Positions 1-7,501 of a DNA stretch of 17,969 nucleotides are shown here, piece by piece. The stretch is from JBNJDW01 sp051745265 (GTDB taxonomy: Bacteria > Pseudomonadota > Alphaproteobacteria > Micavibrionales > CSBR16-224). Position 1 is the stretch's first letter. Each line of letters opens with the position of its first letter. Made by a program: the position numbers and the translations under genes. Location: NCBI GenBank assembly GCA_051745265.1, contig JBNJDW010000013.1, forward strand, positions 1 to 17,969. Reading direction: 5' to 3'. A model generated the notes under the pieces. It made no database searches. It was not told the DNA's origin and saw only the letters and a program-made list of their open reading frames with translations.

Positions 1-11
1 ACCTGCTTTAA

Positions 12-1196
12 CAGCTCCAGGCCGTTCATCCCGGGTTACAGGCTGAATGGGACGGCCCGCGCGCCCGTAAAAACTGGCATCAGGGTGCTGCCCTTCCAGA
101 TGTCCGCCAATCTGTGCCGGTCAATATTGATCAGAGCTTTGTTGAACAGGCCGTACATAAATTACTGGCCGCGCCGAATATCGCCTCCAAAGAAAAATGG
201 GTCCGCCGGTATGATCACGAAGTGCAGGCGGCCACCATGATCAAACCGTTTAATGGCGTCGAGGACGACGGCCCGTCTGATAGCGGTGTGATCTGGCTCT
301 ACCCTCATGGCGGCGAAGAAAGCGGAGCCATTGCCGTTGGCTGTGGTCTGGCGCCGCGGGTTTCCTTTTATGATCCTTATGTGATGGCGCAGTTTGCGCT
401 GGATGAGGCGCTTCGTAATGTGGTGGTCAGCGGCGGTGATGTTGACCAATGCTGTATTCTTGATAATTTCTGTTGGCCCGACCCGGTCCAGTCGGCGCGC
501 ACCCCTGATGGGGCCTATAAACTCGGCCAATTGGTCCGCAGCTGTAAGGGGCTTTATGATGCCAGCCTGGCCTATGGCACGCCGATGGTCAGTGGTAAGG
601 ACAGTATGAAGAATGATTACCGGGGCCGGAACCGCGGCGGCGATGAAATTATGATCAGCGTACCGCCGACCTTGCTGATTACGGCGATGGCCAAGGCCGT
701 GGTTGGTAAAACGGTGAGCAGCGGTTTTAAACAGGCGGGTGATTTGATCTATGTGCTTGGATCTGAAAACACCGGTCTGCTGGGATCGGAATTTGCTGCG
801 CTGTATAATTGCCAAGGCAGCCGCCTGCCCAAAATCAATCCGGCTGAAAATCATCAGCTGTATCAGATATACTATAAGGCCTGTCAGGCAGGGCTGTTGC
901 GGTCCGGCCATGATGTCTCTGATGGTGGTATGTTGCTGGCGGTGGCGGAATCTATGATCGGTGGCCGCCTGGGCGCGGTATTGGATATCAAGCCTGATAT
1001 CGATGTTTTATTTAACGAAGGCCCGGGCCGGTTTGTGGTCTCGATTGACCCTAAAAACCGCGAAAAATTTGAAAATATGTTCAAGGATCTGCCGCCCCGC
1101 CGCATTGGCGTGGTCAGTGATGACCTGGCATTGCAGATGGATGATATCAATTTACCCTTGGAGGACATGGTTCAAACATGGAAAACAGCGTTATAA
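12..1196 (+). CDS. purL: Phosphoribosylformylglycinamidine synthase, synthetase subunit (PurL), C-terminal part; 5' end missing
   Basis: PurL makes FGAM from FGAR, ATP and ammonia supplied by PurQ, in cytosolic purine synthesis. The frame is open from base 12 to the TAA at 1194-1196 and covers about the last 395 codons. Visible PurL landmarks include PNIASKEKWVRRYDHEVQ, AVGCGLAPRVSFYDPY, DEALRNVVVSGGD, DNFCWPDP, SGKDSMKND and a late SGHDVSDGG segment. These belong to the second AIR-synthase-like half. The style resembles the long (about 1000-residue) PurL type that works with a separate PurQ. An in-frame TAA lies at 9-11, and the first start codon in this frame is GTG 114, which falls in the middle of the protein. 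The gene must therefore be joined to its upstream part by a frame change or be broken. Its end overlaps purQ by 19 bases. The PurL call is certain; the left boundary is not. Confidence 0.9.
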   Translation, partial: QLQAVHPGLQAEWDGPRARKNWHQGAALPDVRQSVPVNIDQSFVEQAVHKLLAAPNIASKEKWVRRYDHEVQAATMIKPFNGVEDDGPSDSGVIWLYPHGGEESGAIAVGCGLAPRVSFYDPYVMAQFALDEALRNVVVSGGDVDQCCILDNFCWPDPVQSARTPDGAYKLGQLVRSCKGLYDASLAYGTPMVSGKDSMKNDYRGRNRGGDEIMISVPPTLLITAMAKAVVGKTVSSGFKQAGDLIYVLGSENTGLLGSEFAALYNCQGSRLPKINPAENHQLYQIYYKACQAGLLRSGHDVSDGGMLLAVAESMIGGRLGAVLDIKPDIDVLFNEGPGRFVVSIDPKNREKFENMFKDLPPRRIGVVSDDLALQMDDINLPLEDMVQTWKTAL

Positions 1197-2005
1197 ATAT
1201 AACCGGAACGGCACCAAAGTTTTTAATCTTGGCCGGTGATGGTATTAATTGCGAACGTGAAACCGCCGCCGCCTTTACCGCCGCGGGGGGCAAGGCTGAT
1301 ATTGTTCATATCAATGAGCTTATTGAAACACCAAAAAATCTGGGCCGTTACGATGGCCTTGCCCTGCCGGGTGGTTTTTCCTTTGGCGATGAACTGGGCA
1401 GCGGGCAATTGCTGGCTTTAAAGATACGCTATCAGCTTGCCGATGCGTTCAAAGACTTTGTTGCCGCCGGAAAGCCGGTGATCGGCATTTGTAACGGGTT
1501 TCAGGTGCTGGTAAAACTGGGCCTGCTGCCGTTCCCGGATCAGACCCGCAAGGCAACATTGACTGCCAATACAGACGGCCATTTTATTGACCGCTGGGTA
1601 AAACTGGAAACAGCGGCGGATTGCCTTTCTCCCTGGGTTAAAAATCTGTCGCCGGTGATCGAATTGCCGGTCCGCCATGGCGAAGGGCGTCTGGTTTTAA
1701 AACCGGGGGCGGAAGACGCACTTTACCGGCAGCTTTCAGACAATGGCCAGATCCCGTTTTATTATCAGGATGACATTAACGGTTCCTATAAAAACATGGC
1801 CGGTTTATGCGACCCGTCAGGTCTGGTGCTGGGCATGATGCCGCATCCAGAGGCCTTCTTATACAATGCCACTTATCGCAATATGCACGCCGATCCGCAA
1901 GGCTGGGGGCAGGGGTATTTCCTGTTTCGGAATATCCTGCGCTATCTTGGCGGGCAGGAAGAGGATCAATCTGAAGAGGAAGGACAGCACTATTATGCAG
2001 GATAA
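1178..2005 (+). CDS. purQ: Phosphoribosylformylglycinamidine synthase, glutaminase subunit (PurQ)
   Basis: This is a class I glutamine amidotransferase of 275 residues that releases ammonia from glutamine for PurL. The nucleophile is Cys105 in GICNGFQVL, and the rest of the triad is His223 and Glu225 in MMPHPEAF. The oxyanion-strand motif LPGGFSFGDELGSGQ lies at 63-77. The protein is longer than the small PurQ (about 225 residues) that needs PurS, and no purS gene is visible here. This fits the long-PurL partner type. The C-terminus ends in an acidic tail rich in Glu and Gln. The ATG at 1178 lies inside the end of purL (19-base overlap), so translation is probably coupled. The stop overlaps the purH start by 11 bases. 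Confidence 0.95.
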   Translation: MENSVINITGTAPKFLILAGDGINCERETAAAFTAAGGKADIVHINELIETPKNLGRYDGLALPGGFSFGDELGSGQLLALKIRYQLADAFKDFVAAGKPVIGICNGFQVLVKLGLLPFPDQTRKATLTANTDGHFIDRWVKLETAADCLSPWVKNLSPVIELPVRHGEGRLVLKPGAEDALYRQLSDNGQIPFYYQDDINGSYKNMAGLCDPSGLVLGMMPHPEAFLYNATYRNMHADPQGWGQGYFLFRNILRYLGGQEEDQSEEEGQHYYAG

Positions 2006-3566
2006 ATATGCCATCAAACGCGCACTGATCAGCGTCAGCGATAAAACCGGTCTTGATAAGATCGGCAGACGATTGCAGGATTGCGGGGTTGAGATCATAT
2101 CCTCGGGCGGGACACGCAAATATCTGGAAGACCGGCAGATTGCCTGCACGCCGATTGAACAGGTCACCGGTAATCCCGAAGCCTTCGGCGGGCGGATGAA
2201 AACCATCAGTTTTCCGGTGGCCAGTGCTTTGTTGTATCGCCGCGAGAATGCCGATGATCAAAAACAGGCCGCGGATCTGGGCATCGCGCCGATTGATCTT
2301 GTCATCTGTAATCTTTATCCGTTCGAGGAGGTCGCCAGACGTGACCATGAAATGGATGACTTGATCGAGCATATTGATATCGGCGGCCCGACCATGGTGC
2401 GCGCCGCGGCCAAGAATTTTAACTTTGTCTGCATTTGCACCGATCCCGACCAGTATGATGTCTTGATGGAGGGGTTTACAAACAACAATGCCGAGAGTGA
2501 TTTAACCACCCGGCAGAATTTTGCTCTGGCCGCCTTCCGCCATACCGCCCGTTATGATGCGGTGATTGCCAATCAGATCGAACAGGAAATGGATATCTTT
2601 CCGGTCAGCCCGGTCTTGTCGCCTGAAACGGCAACCGCCCTGCGCTATGGCGAAAACCCCCATCAGCGCGCCTGGCTGTATCGTGACCCGATGCAAAAAG
2701 GCTTGGCCAGCGCTGAGTTTATTCAGGGTAAGGCTTTATCGTATAACAATTATCTTGATGCCGATGCGGCGTGGCGCAGTAATGGTGATCTGAACACGAT
2801 CAGTGATCAGGCGGCTGTCACGGTAATTAAACATTTGAACCCCTGCGGCGCGGCGACAGCGATTGATGCGGTCACGGCGTTAAAGCAGGCTTGGGCCGGG
2901 GATCCGGTCAGCAGCTTTGGCAGTATCATCTGTTTTAATAAACGGGTTGATAAAGCTGTTGCCGAATGGCTCAGTGATAAATTTGTCGAGGTGATTATTG
3001 CCCCTGATTTTGACCCGACAGCGCTGGCCTTGTTTTCTAAAAAGAAAAATCTGCGTCTGCTGCGGCATCCGGTTTATAACGGGCAGGAAGAGGCACCGGT
3101 GATCCGCTCCATTTCCGGCGGCTGGCTGGTACAGGATGAAGATAACGGCGTTGATAGCGATTTTCAAACAGTTACCAAGGCGGTGTTTTCCGAAGACAAG
3201 CTGGCACTGGCCCGTTTTGGCACGATGGTCGGCAAGCATTTAAAAAGCAACGCCATTGGCCTTGTCAAACAAACCGATAACGGTATGGCCCTGATCGGGG
3301 CCGGGATGGGCAATCCCAACCGTTTGATCAGCCTGCATCAGGCGGTGGATAAAGCCCGCGATAACGGGCATGAAGACCTATCCGATGTTGTGCTGATTTC
3401 AGATGCGTTTTTCCCCTTTGCCGATAACATAGAAATTGCCGCCGGCGCGGGGATTAAATTTATCATCCAGCCGGGCGGCAGTATCAAGGATGATCAGGTC
3501 ATTGCCGCCTGTGATACGCATAATATCGCCATGAGCTTTACCGGTCGCCGCCATTTCCGCCATTAA
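1995..3566 (+). CDS. purH: Bifunctional AICAR formyltransferase / IMP cyclohydrolase (PurH)
   Basis: PurH carries out the last two steps of IMP synthesis: formylation of AICAR and ring closure to IMP. I chose ATG 1995 (523 residues, normal length) because RALISVSDKTG follows at once and AGGA lies about 10 bases upstream. The ATG at 1866 in the same frame would add 43 residues read from inside purQ. The N-terminal cyclohydrolase domain (about 1-145) keeps Lys69, Tyr108 (CNLYPF), Asp128 (IDIGG) and Lys140 (AAAKN). The transformylase domain has LRYGENPHQ (217-224 region), KALSYNNYLD and KHLNPCGAA with Lys279-His280. The protein ends in the usual RRHFRH. The loop normally reading DGRVKTLHP reads GGRMKTISF here, an unusual variant. 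The start overlaps purQ by 11 bases. Confidence 0.95.
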   Translation: MQDKYAIKRALISVSDKTGLDKIGRRLQDCGVEIISSGGTRKYLEDRQIACTPIEQVTGNPEAFGGRMKTISFPVASALLYRRENADDQKQAADLGIAPIDLVICNLYPFEEVARRDHEMDDLIEHIDIGGPTMVRAAAKNFNFVCICTDPDQYDVLMEGFTNNNAESDLTTRQNFALAAFRHTARYDAVIANQIEQEMDIFPVSPVLSPETATALRYGENPHQRAWLYRDPMQKGLASAEFIQGKALSYNNYLDADAAWRSNGDLNTISDQAAVTVIKHLNPCGAATAIDAVTALKQAWAGDPVSSFGSIICFNKRVDKAVAEWLSDKFVEVIIAPDFDPTALALFSKKKNLRLLRHPVYNGQEEAPVIRSISGGWLVQDEDNGVDSDFQTVTKAVFSEDKLALARFGTMVGKHLKSNAIGLVKQTDNGMALIGAGMGNPNRLISLHQAVDKARDNGHEDLSDVVLISDAFFPFADNIEIAAGAGIKFIIQPGGSIKDDQVIAACDTHNIAMSFTGRRHFRH

Positions 3567-3579
3567 AAGGATAATAAAT

Positions 3580-4578
3580 ATGTCAGGACAAAATCTGTAT
3601 AAAGACGCCGGGGTTGATGTTGAAAAGGGTGATGCCTTTGTCGACAGTATCAAGGACAAGGTCAAAGCGACTTATGGCGATCGTGTTGTCTCCGGCGTTG
3701 GCGGTTTTGCCTGCCTGTATAAAATTACCGAGGACAAATTGCTCGCCGCCGGTACCGATGGCGTGGGCACCAAGCTTAAAATCGCCCAGCAGCTGAATAT
3801 TCATGACAGCATCGGCATTGATCTGGTCGCCATGTGCGTTAATGATATTCTGTGCACCGGGGCAAAGCCTTTGTTCTTTATGGATTATCTGGCGACGGGC
3901 ATGCTGGATGTTGCAGTGTCAGAGCAGATTATCAGTGGCGTTGCCGAGGGCTGCCGCCAGAGCGAGGCGGCCCTGATCGGCGGCGAAACCGCAGAAATGC
4001 CCGGCATGTACAGCAACGGCGAATATGATCTGGCCGGCTTTGCTGTGGGGGAGGTCATGACCGCTGATCTGATTGACGGCCGTACCGTCAAAGCGGGCGA
4101 TACGCTGATCGGGCTGGCCTCTTCGGGGTTTCATTCCAACGGCTATTCCTTGTTGCGGAAAACCATTCCGGCCAATGATCTTGAAACCCTGAGTGCCTGC
4201 CTGACGCCAACGCGGATTTACGTGCCGGTGATCAAGGCGCTGATAGAAAAACACCCGGGCCTGATCAAAGGCATGGCCCATATTACCGGCGGCGGGATGG
4301 ATAATATCCCCCGTATTAACGGCGATTTCAGTTACGATATTCATACCCTGCCATCCGCTGATGAGCGGCCCGCGGTCATGAACCGTGTCTTTGCCATGCT
4401 GCCCGAGACAACGGAACAGGAGCTCTGCACGGTTTTTAATATGGGGATCGGCTTTGTGATTGTGACAGATAGCCCCGATGATGTGATGGCGGCTCTGTCC
4501 AATCTGGAAGAACGCTGTTGGGTGATCGGTGAAGTGACAGATCATGGGGAACCGGGCACGGTTTTCCTCCATTTGTAA
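3580..4578 (+). CDS. purM: Phosphoribosylformylglycinamidine cyclo-ligase (AIR synthetase, PurM)
   Basis: PurM closes FGAM to aminoimidazole ribotide using ATP. The 332-residue product is close to the usual length (about 345). Typical segments are AAGTDGVGTKLKIA (57-70, nucleotide and metal binding), DLVAMCVNDILCTGAKP (81-97), GGETAEMPGMY, AGFAVGEV and SSGFHSNGYSLLRK. The start is ATG 3580, which follows AAAAGGATAATAAAT; AGGA is a good ribosome site about 8 bases away. It begins 13 bases after the purH stop in the same operon and ends 3 bases before nfi. No missing catalytic segment is visible. Confidence 0.96.
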   Translation: MSGQNLYKDAGVDVEKGDAFVDSIKDKVKATYGDRVVSGVGGFACLYKITEDKLLAAGTDGVGTKLKIAQQLNIHDSIGIDLVAMCVNDILCTGAKPLFFMDYLATGMLDVAVSEQIISGVAEGCRQSEAALIGGETAEMPGMYSNGEYDLAGFAVGEVMTADLIDGRTVKAGDTLIGLASSGFHSNGYSLLRKTIPANDLETLSACLTPTRIYVPVIKALIEKHPGLIKGMAHITGGGMDNIPRINGDFSYDIHTLPSADERPAVMNRVFAMLPETTEQELCTVFNMGIGFVIVTDSPDDVMAALSNLEERCWVIGEVTDHGEPGTVFLHL

Positions 4579-4581
4579 TAT

Positions 4582-5259
4582 ATGTATAGATATGATCCTC
4601 CGGCGTCCATCACGGATGCAATACGTATCCAAAAGGAAATGCGTCCTTTGGTTCGTCTGCAAGATGATCTGCCGGATTTAAAATATATTGCCGGGATTGA
4701 TGTCGGTTATGATGTCAGACGCAAGCAGAGCAAGGCCGCTCTTGTGCTTATCAGGGCGGGTGAGCTTGAGCCTGAAATTTCCGCCTTTGCCTTTGCGCCG
4801 ACAGCTTTTCCCTATATTTCCGGTCTGTTGTCTTTTCGGGAAGTGCCGGTCATTCTGGAGGTTTTGAAATGTCTGAAAACACCGCCTGATCTGTTATTCG
4901 TTGACGGGCAGGGCGTGGCCCATCCCCGCCGATTGGGCTTGGCGGCGCATTTGGGCATTGTCACTGGCCTTCCGAGCATTGGCGTTGCCAAATCGCGGCT
5001 GTGTGGACATTATCAGGAACCGGGGCTGGTCCGCGGCGCATCATCGCCTTTGATAGATAAGGGCGAGCGTATCGGCACCGTCTACCGCAGCCGCAATAAT
5101 GTTAAACCGCTGTTTATTTCCCCGGGGCATCGCGTGTCACAGGAGCGTGCCGTTAAACTGGTGGCGCAGTCTCTGACCCATTATCGTCTGCCGGAACCCA
5201 CCCGCCTTGCCGATAAGCTGAGCAAGATTGTCAGCAGTCGCGAAATGGCCTTGAATTAG
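4582..5259 (+). CDS. nfi: Endonuclease V (deoxyinosine 3' endonuclease)
   Basis: Endonuclease V nicks DNA one phosphodiester bond 3' of deoxyinosine, the product of adenine deamination or of dITP incorporation. The 225-residue protein matches the Nfi family in length. The metal-binding and catalytic residues are in place: Asp40 in AGIDVGYD, Glu87 in GLLSFREVP, Asp108 in FVDGQGVAHPRRLGLAAHLG, and His183 in ISPGHRVS. IGVAKSRLCG (133-142) and YRLPEPTR near the end are family signatures. The ATG lies 3 bases after the purM TAA with no strong ribosome site, so translation is probably coupled to purM. The pairing with IMP-forming genes suggests co-expression of inosine-nucleotide synthesis and inosine repair. 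That link is inference. Confidence 0.96.
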   Translation: MYRYDPPASITDAIRIQKEMRPLVRLQDDLPDLKYIAGIDVGYDVRRKQSKAALVLIRAGELEPEISAFAFAPTAFPYISGLLSFREVPVILEVLKCLKTPPDLLFVDGQGVAHPRRLGLAAHLGIVTGLPSIGVAKSRLCGHYQEPGLVRGASSPLIDKGERIGTVYRSRNNVKPLFISPGHRVSQERAVKLVAQSLTHYRLPEPTRLADKLSKIVSSREMALN

Positions 5260-5260
5260 A

Positions 5261-5289
5261 TTGCACCGCGCGGCTTTTTTGCCTATTCT
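5261..5289 (+). promoter_or_regulatory. Possible sigma70-type promoter for recQ
   Basis: TTGCAC (5261-5266) and TATTCT (5284-5289) are separated by exactly 17 bases. The match is modest: three of six bases at -35 and four of six at -10. The predicted transcription start falls at about 5296-5297, on the recQ ATG itself, which would give a leaderless message. There is no ribosome site in front of that ATG, which agrees. The evidence is weak but internally consistent. Confidence 0.35.
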
Positions 5290-5296
5290 GCGCCTT

Positions 5297-7108
5297 ATGG
5301 ATTTAAGAGAACCTGAATGCCGCAATCCGGCAGATGTGCTGAAAAATATCTTCGGTTACGCGCATTTTCGCGGCCAGCAGGAAGAGATTATCAGTCATGT
5401 GATGGAAGGTAACAGCGCCTGCGTTTTGATGCCGACCGGGGCGGGTAAGTCACTGTGCTACCAGATTCCGGCACTGTGTCGTCCCGGGGTCGGGATTATT
5501 ATCTCGCCGCTGATTGCGTTGATGCAGGATCAGGTTTCGAGCCTGCGTGAACTTGGCGTGCGGGCGGTGATGCTCAATTCCTCCATGGATTATCAGGACC
5601 AGCAACAGACACTGGCCGCCATTCGCGCCGGTGAGGTTGATATGGTCTATATGGCGCCGGAGCGGTTGATGACCGAACAGACGCTGGCCTTGCTGGACAG
5701 TCTGGATCTGGCGCTGATAGCGATTGATGAAGCGCATTGCCTGTCACAATGGGGCCATGATTTCAGACCGGAATATCGGGCTTTGTCGGTGTTGCGTACG
5801 CGTTTCCCGGAAATCCCCTGCCTTGCGGTGACCGCCACAGCAGATGAACCGACCCGTCAGGATATTCTGCGACATTTGAATCTGGAGCAGCTTTATGTCG
5901 CCGGGTTTGATCGGCCCAATATCCGCTATGAAGTCTCAGTCAAAGAAAATCCCAAGCAAAAACTGCTCACTTTTCTGAAAACCTATCCGAATGAAAGCGG
6001 CATTATTTACTGTCTGTCGCGGGATAAGACAGAATCCACCGCCGCATGGCTGCAAAGCAATGGGTTTAATGCCCTGCCGTACCATGCCGGGCTTGAAAAA
6101 AGCACACGCGCTGGCAATCAGGAACGCTTCTTGAAGGAAGAGGGTATTATCATTGTCGCTACCATTGCCTTTGGCATGGGTATTGATAAGCCCGATGTTC
6201 GCTTTGTCTGTCATATGGATATGCCCAATAATATCGAAGCCTATTATCAGGAAACTGGTCGCGCCGGGCGTGACGGATTACCGGCCACCGCCTGGATGGT
6301 TTATGGATTGCAGGATGTCGCCAAGCGCCGCCATATGATCGAAAATTCAAATGCGCCGGATACCCAGAAACGGGTTGAACATCATAAGCTGAGCGCGCTT
6401 TTGGGCTATTGCGAGGCGGCAAGCTGCCGGCGGCGCATTTTGCTGAATTATTTCGGTGATGCCGGGGAAGAATGCGGTAATTGTGATATCTGCCTCAATC
6501 CGCCCGAAACCATTGACGGCATTATTCCGGCGCAGAAAATCCTGTCCTGTATATATCGTACCGGGCAGGTTTTTGGCGCGGCGCATATTGCTGATGTCCT
6601 GCTCGGTAAGACCAGTGAACAGATCATGAAACACGGTCATGATGCGATCAGCACCTATGGCATCGGCACCGAATATGACCGCAAAACCTGGCAAAGCTTT
6701 ATCCGCCAGCTGGTGTCCAGAAACCTGATCCGCGTTGATGTCGAAGGCTATGGCGGGCTGAAATTCACTGCCGAGGGCGTTGCGTTTTTAAAACAGGCCA
6801 GCCCGCTGTCTTTCATCCTGCCGCGGCGGCAAAGGCTGGAGCGCAGCCAGTCTGCCCCGGCGGTTGAGATGCTGGATAATGAAGCGGATCGGGAGTTGTT
6901 CCAGAAATTAAAGGCGCTGCGTCTGTCGATTGCCAAGGAAAACAATCTGCCGCCTTATGTGATTTTCCATGATAAAACCCTGATGGCCATGGCGGTTGAA
7001 AAACCGCAGCACCGTGATGCTTTTGCGGTGATGCCCGGCGTCGGGGCGTCAAAGCTGGAGAAATATGCCGGTGCCTTTCTGGATATCATCCGGGCAGAGG
7101 CGGCATAA
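5297..7108 (+). CDS. recQ: ATP-dependent DNA helicase RecQ
   Basis: RecQ is a 3'-5' superfamily 2 helicase acting in recombination and fork repair. From ATG 5297 the protein has 603 residues (E. coli RecQ has 609). The order is helicase domain with Walker A PTGAGKSLCYQ (Lys51), DEAH (144-147), TATAD (180-183) and YYQETGRAGRDG (motif VI, about 317-328). Next comes the zinc module with Cys377, Cys393, Cys396 and Cys399, then the RQC winged helix, then an HRDC domain (about 515-595) with VMPGVGASKLEKYA. A TTG at 5261 in the same frame would add 12 residues but has no ribosome site, and the family begins near MDLREP. The gene follows nfi by 37 bases. Confidence 0.95.
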   Translation: MDLREPECRNPADVLKNIFGYAHFRGQQEEIISHVMEGNSACVLMPTGAGKSLCYQIPALCRPGVGIIISPLIALMQDQVSSLRELGVRAVMLNSSMDYQDQQQTLAAIRAGEVDMVYMAPERLMTEQTLALLDSLDLALIAIDEAHCLSQWGHDFRPEYRALSVLRTRFPEIPCLAVTATADEPTRQDILRHLNLEQLYVAGFDRPNIRYEVSVKENPKQKLLTFLKTYPNESGIIYCLSRDKTESTAAWLQSNGFNALPYHAGLEKSTRAGNQERFLKEEGIIIVATIAFGMGIDKPDVRFVCHMDMPNNIEAYYQETGRAGRDGLPATAWMVYGLQDVAKRRHMIENSNAPDTQKRVEHHKLSALLGYCEAASCRRRILLNYFGDAGEECGNCDICLNPPETIDGIIPAQKILSCIYRTGQVFGAAHIADVLLGKTSEQIMKHGHDAISTYGIGTEYDRKTWQSFIRQLVSRNLIRVDVEGYGGLKFTAEGVAFLKQASPLSFILPRRQRLERSQSAPAVEMLDNEADRELFQKLKALRLSIAKENNLPPYVIFHDKTLMAMAVEKPQHRDAFAVMPGVGASKLEKYAGAFLDIIRAEAA

Positions 7109-7137
7109 AAAAAGCCCTCCCGCAAAGGCAGGAGGGC
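7107..7137 (-). terminator. Intrinsic terminator of the small cysteine-protein gene
   Basis: Read on the minus strand, GCCCTCCTGC - CTTT - GCGGGAGGGC forms a 10-bp stem (one G-T pair) with a four-base loop. A run of seven T follows (bases 7113 to 7107). It starts 19 bases after the stop codon of the minus-strand gene at 7156. On the plus strand the hairpin lies just behind recQ but is followed by GAAAAT rather than T, so it would be at most a weak recQ terminator. Confidence 0.9.
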
Positions 7138-7155
7138 GAAAATCTATGATAAGGC

Positions 7156-7353
7156 TTACTTGATGTCTTTGATCATGCCTTTTTCAACTTCAATCGCATA
7201 TTCATCATCACCGATACGATCAGCGATAGCGTTTTGCGCCTCGGTAGACAATTTCTTGCCGACAATGACATATGATCCGACTTCTGTTTCGTAAACAGCC
7301 GGGCAGCAAGAACTGGTATGGCACATAAAGTTTTCGGGGGTAATATTCTTCAT
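7156..7353 (-). CDS. Small cysteine-containing protein of unknown function
   Basis: I do not recognise a characterised family. The start at 7353 is chosen because CAGGAGA (7359-7365) stands 5 bases upstream. A longer frame from 7425 would begin with 24 residues lacking a ribosome site and would run over the promoter. The product is 65 residues. Its N-terminal part carries MCHTSSCCPAVYE (residues 10-22), with Cys at 11, 16 and 17. A mixed, acidic remainder contains VGSYVIVGKK and EVEKGMIKDIK. No signal peptide or membrane segment is visible. The CxxxxCC cluster could bind a metal or take part in thiol chemistry (inference). It forms a monocistronic unit with its own candidate promoter and a strong terminator, and is divergent from the SpoIIAA-like gene. 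Confidence 0.8.
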   Translation of the reverse strand: MKNITPENFMCHTSSCCPAVYETEVGSYVIVGKKLSTEAQNAIADRIGDDEYAIEVEKGMIKDIK

Positions 7354-7396
7354 AAGACTCTCCTGATAAAAGTTAATGTTATAATGTAACGGTAGT

Positions 7397-7425
7397 AATA
7401 TCGTGTTTGTTGGTATGGGAGTCAA
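7397..7425 (-). promoter_or_regulatory. Candidate promoter of the small cysteine-protein gene
   Basis: On the minus strand TTGACT (7425-7420; five of six consensus bases) is followed after 17 bases by GATATT (7402-7397; four of six). Transcription would begin near 7390, giving a leader of about 37 bases that includes the AGGAGA ribosome site. It overlaps the candidate plus-strand promoter at 7410-7439. Confidence 0.5.
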
Positions 7426-7439
7426 TCGTTTTTTATAAA
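7410..7439 (+). promoter_or_regulatory. Candidate promoter of the SpoIIAA-like gene
   Basis: TTGGTA (7410-7415; four of six) and TATAAA (7434-7439; five of six) are 18 bases apart. The start point would be near 7446, about 56 bases before the ATG at 7502. AACCA-N8-TGGTT (7440-7457), an inverted repeat, lies at the predicted start and could be an operator. The two divergent promoters overlap, so their use may be mutually exclusive. Confidence 0.4.
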
Positions 7440-7501
7440 AACCATGGTGATCTGGTTATAAAAGCGTTATCTTAGGGGAAAGAGGAACAGGAGATAAAAG
7501 A

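Noticed and set aside
162..911. 249-codon open frame on the minus strand inside purL
   Set aside because: It lies fully antisense to recognisable PurL, reads as a low-complexity mixture of basic residues and has no ribosome site.
1866..1994. Upstream ATG extending PurH by 43 residues
   Set aside because: The extension is purQ coding sequence read in another frame, and the PurH family starts at the residue given by ATG 1995.
3919..4662. 247-codon minus-strand open frame across purM and nfi
   Set aside because: It is antisense to conserved PurM sequence; no family resemblance is seen.
5267..5280. CCGCGCGG plus T6 behind nfi as a terminator
   Set aside because: The GC palindrome has no room for a loop, and the T run is short. 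It fits the recQ promoter spacer better.
7114..7137. Intrinsic terminator for recQ on the plus strand
   Set aside because: The hairpin is followed by GAAAAT on this strand; the T run exists only on the minus strand.
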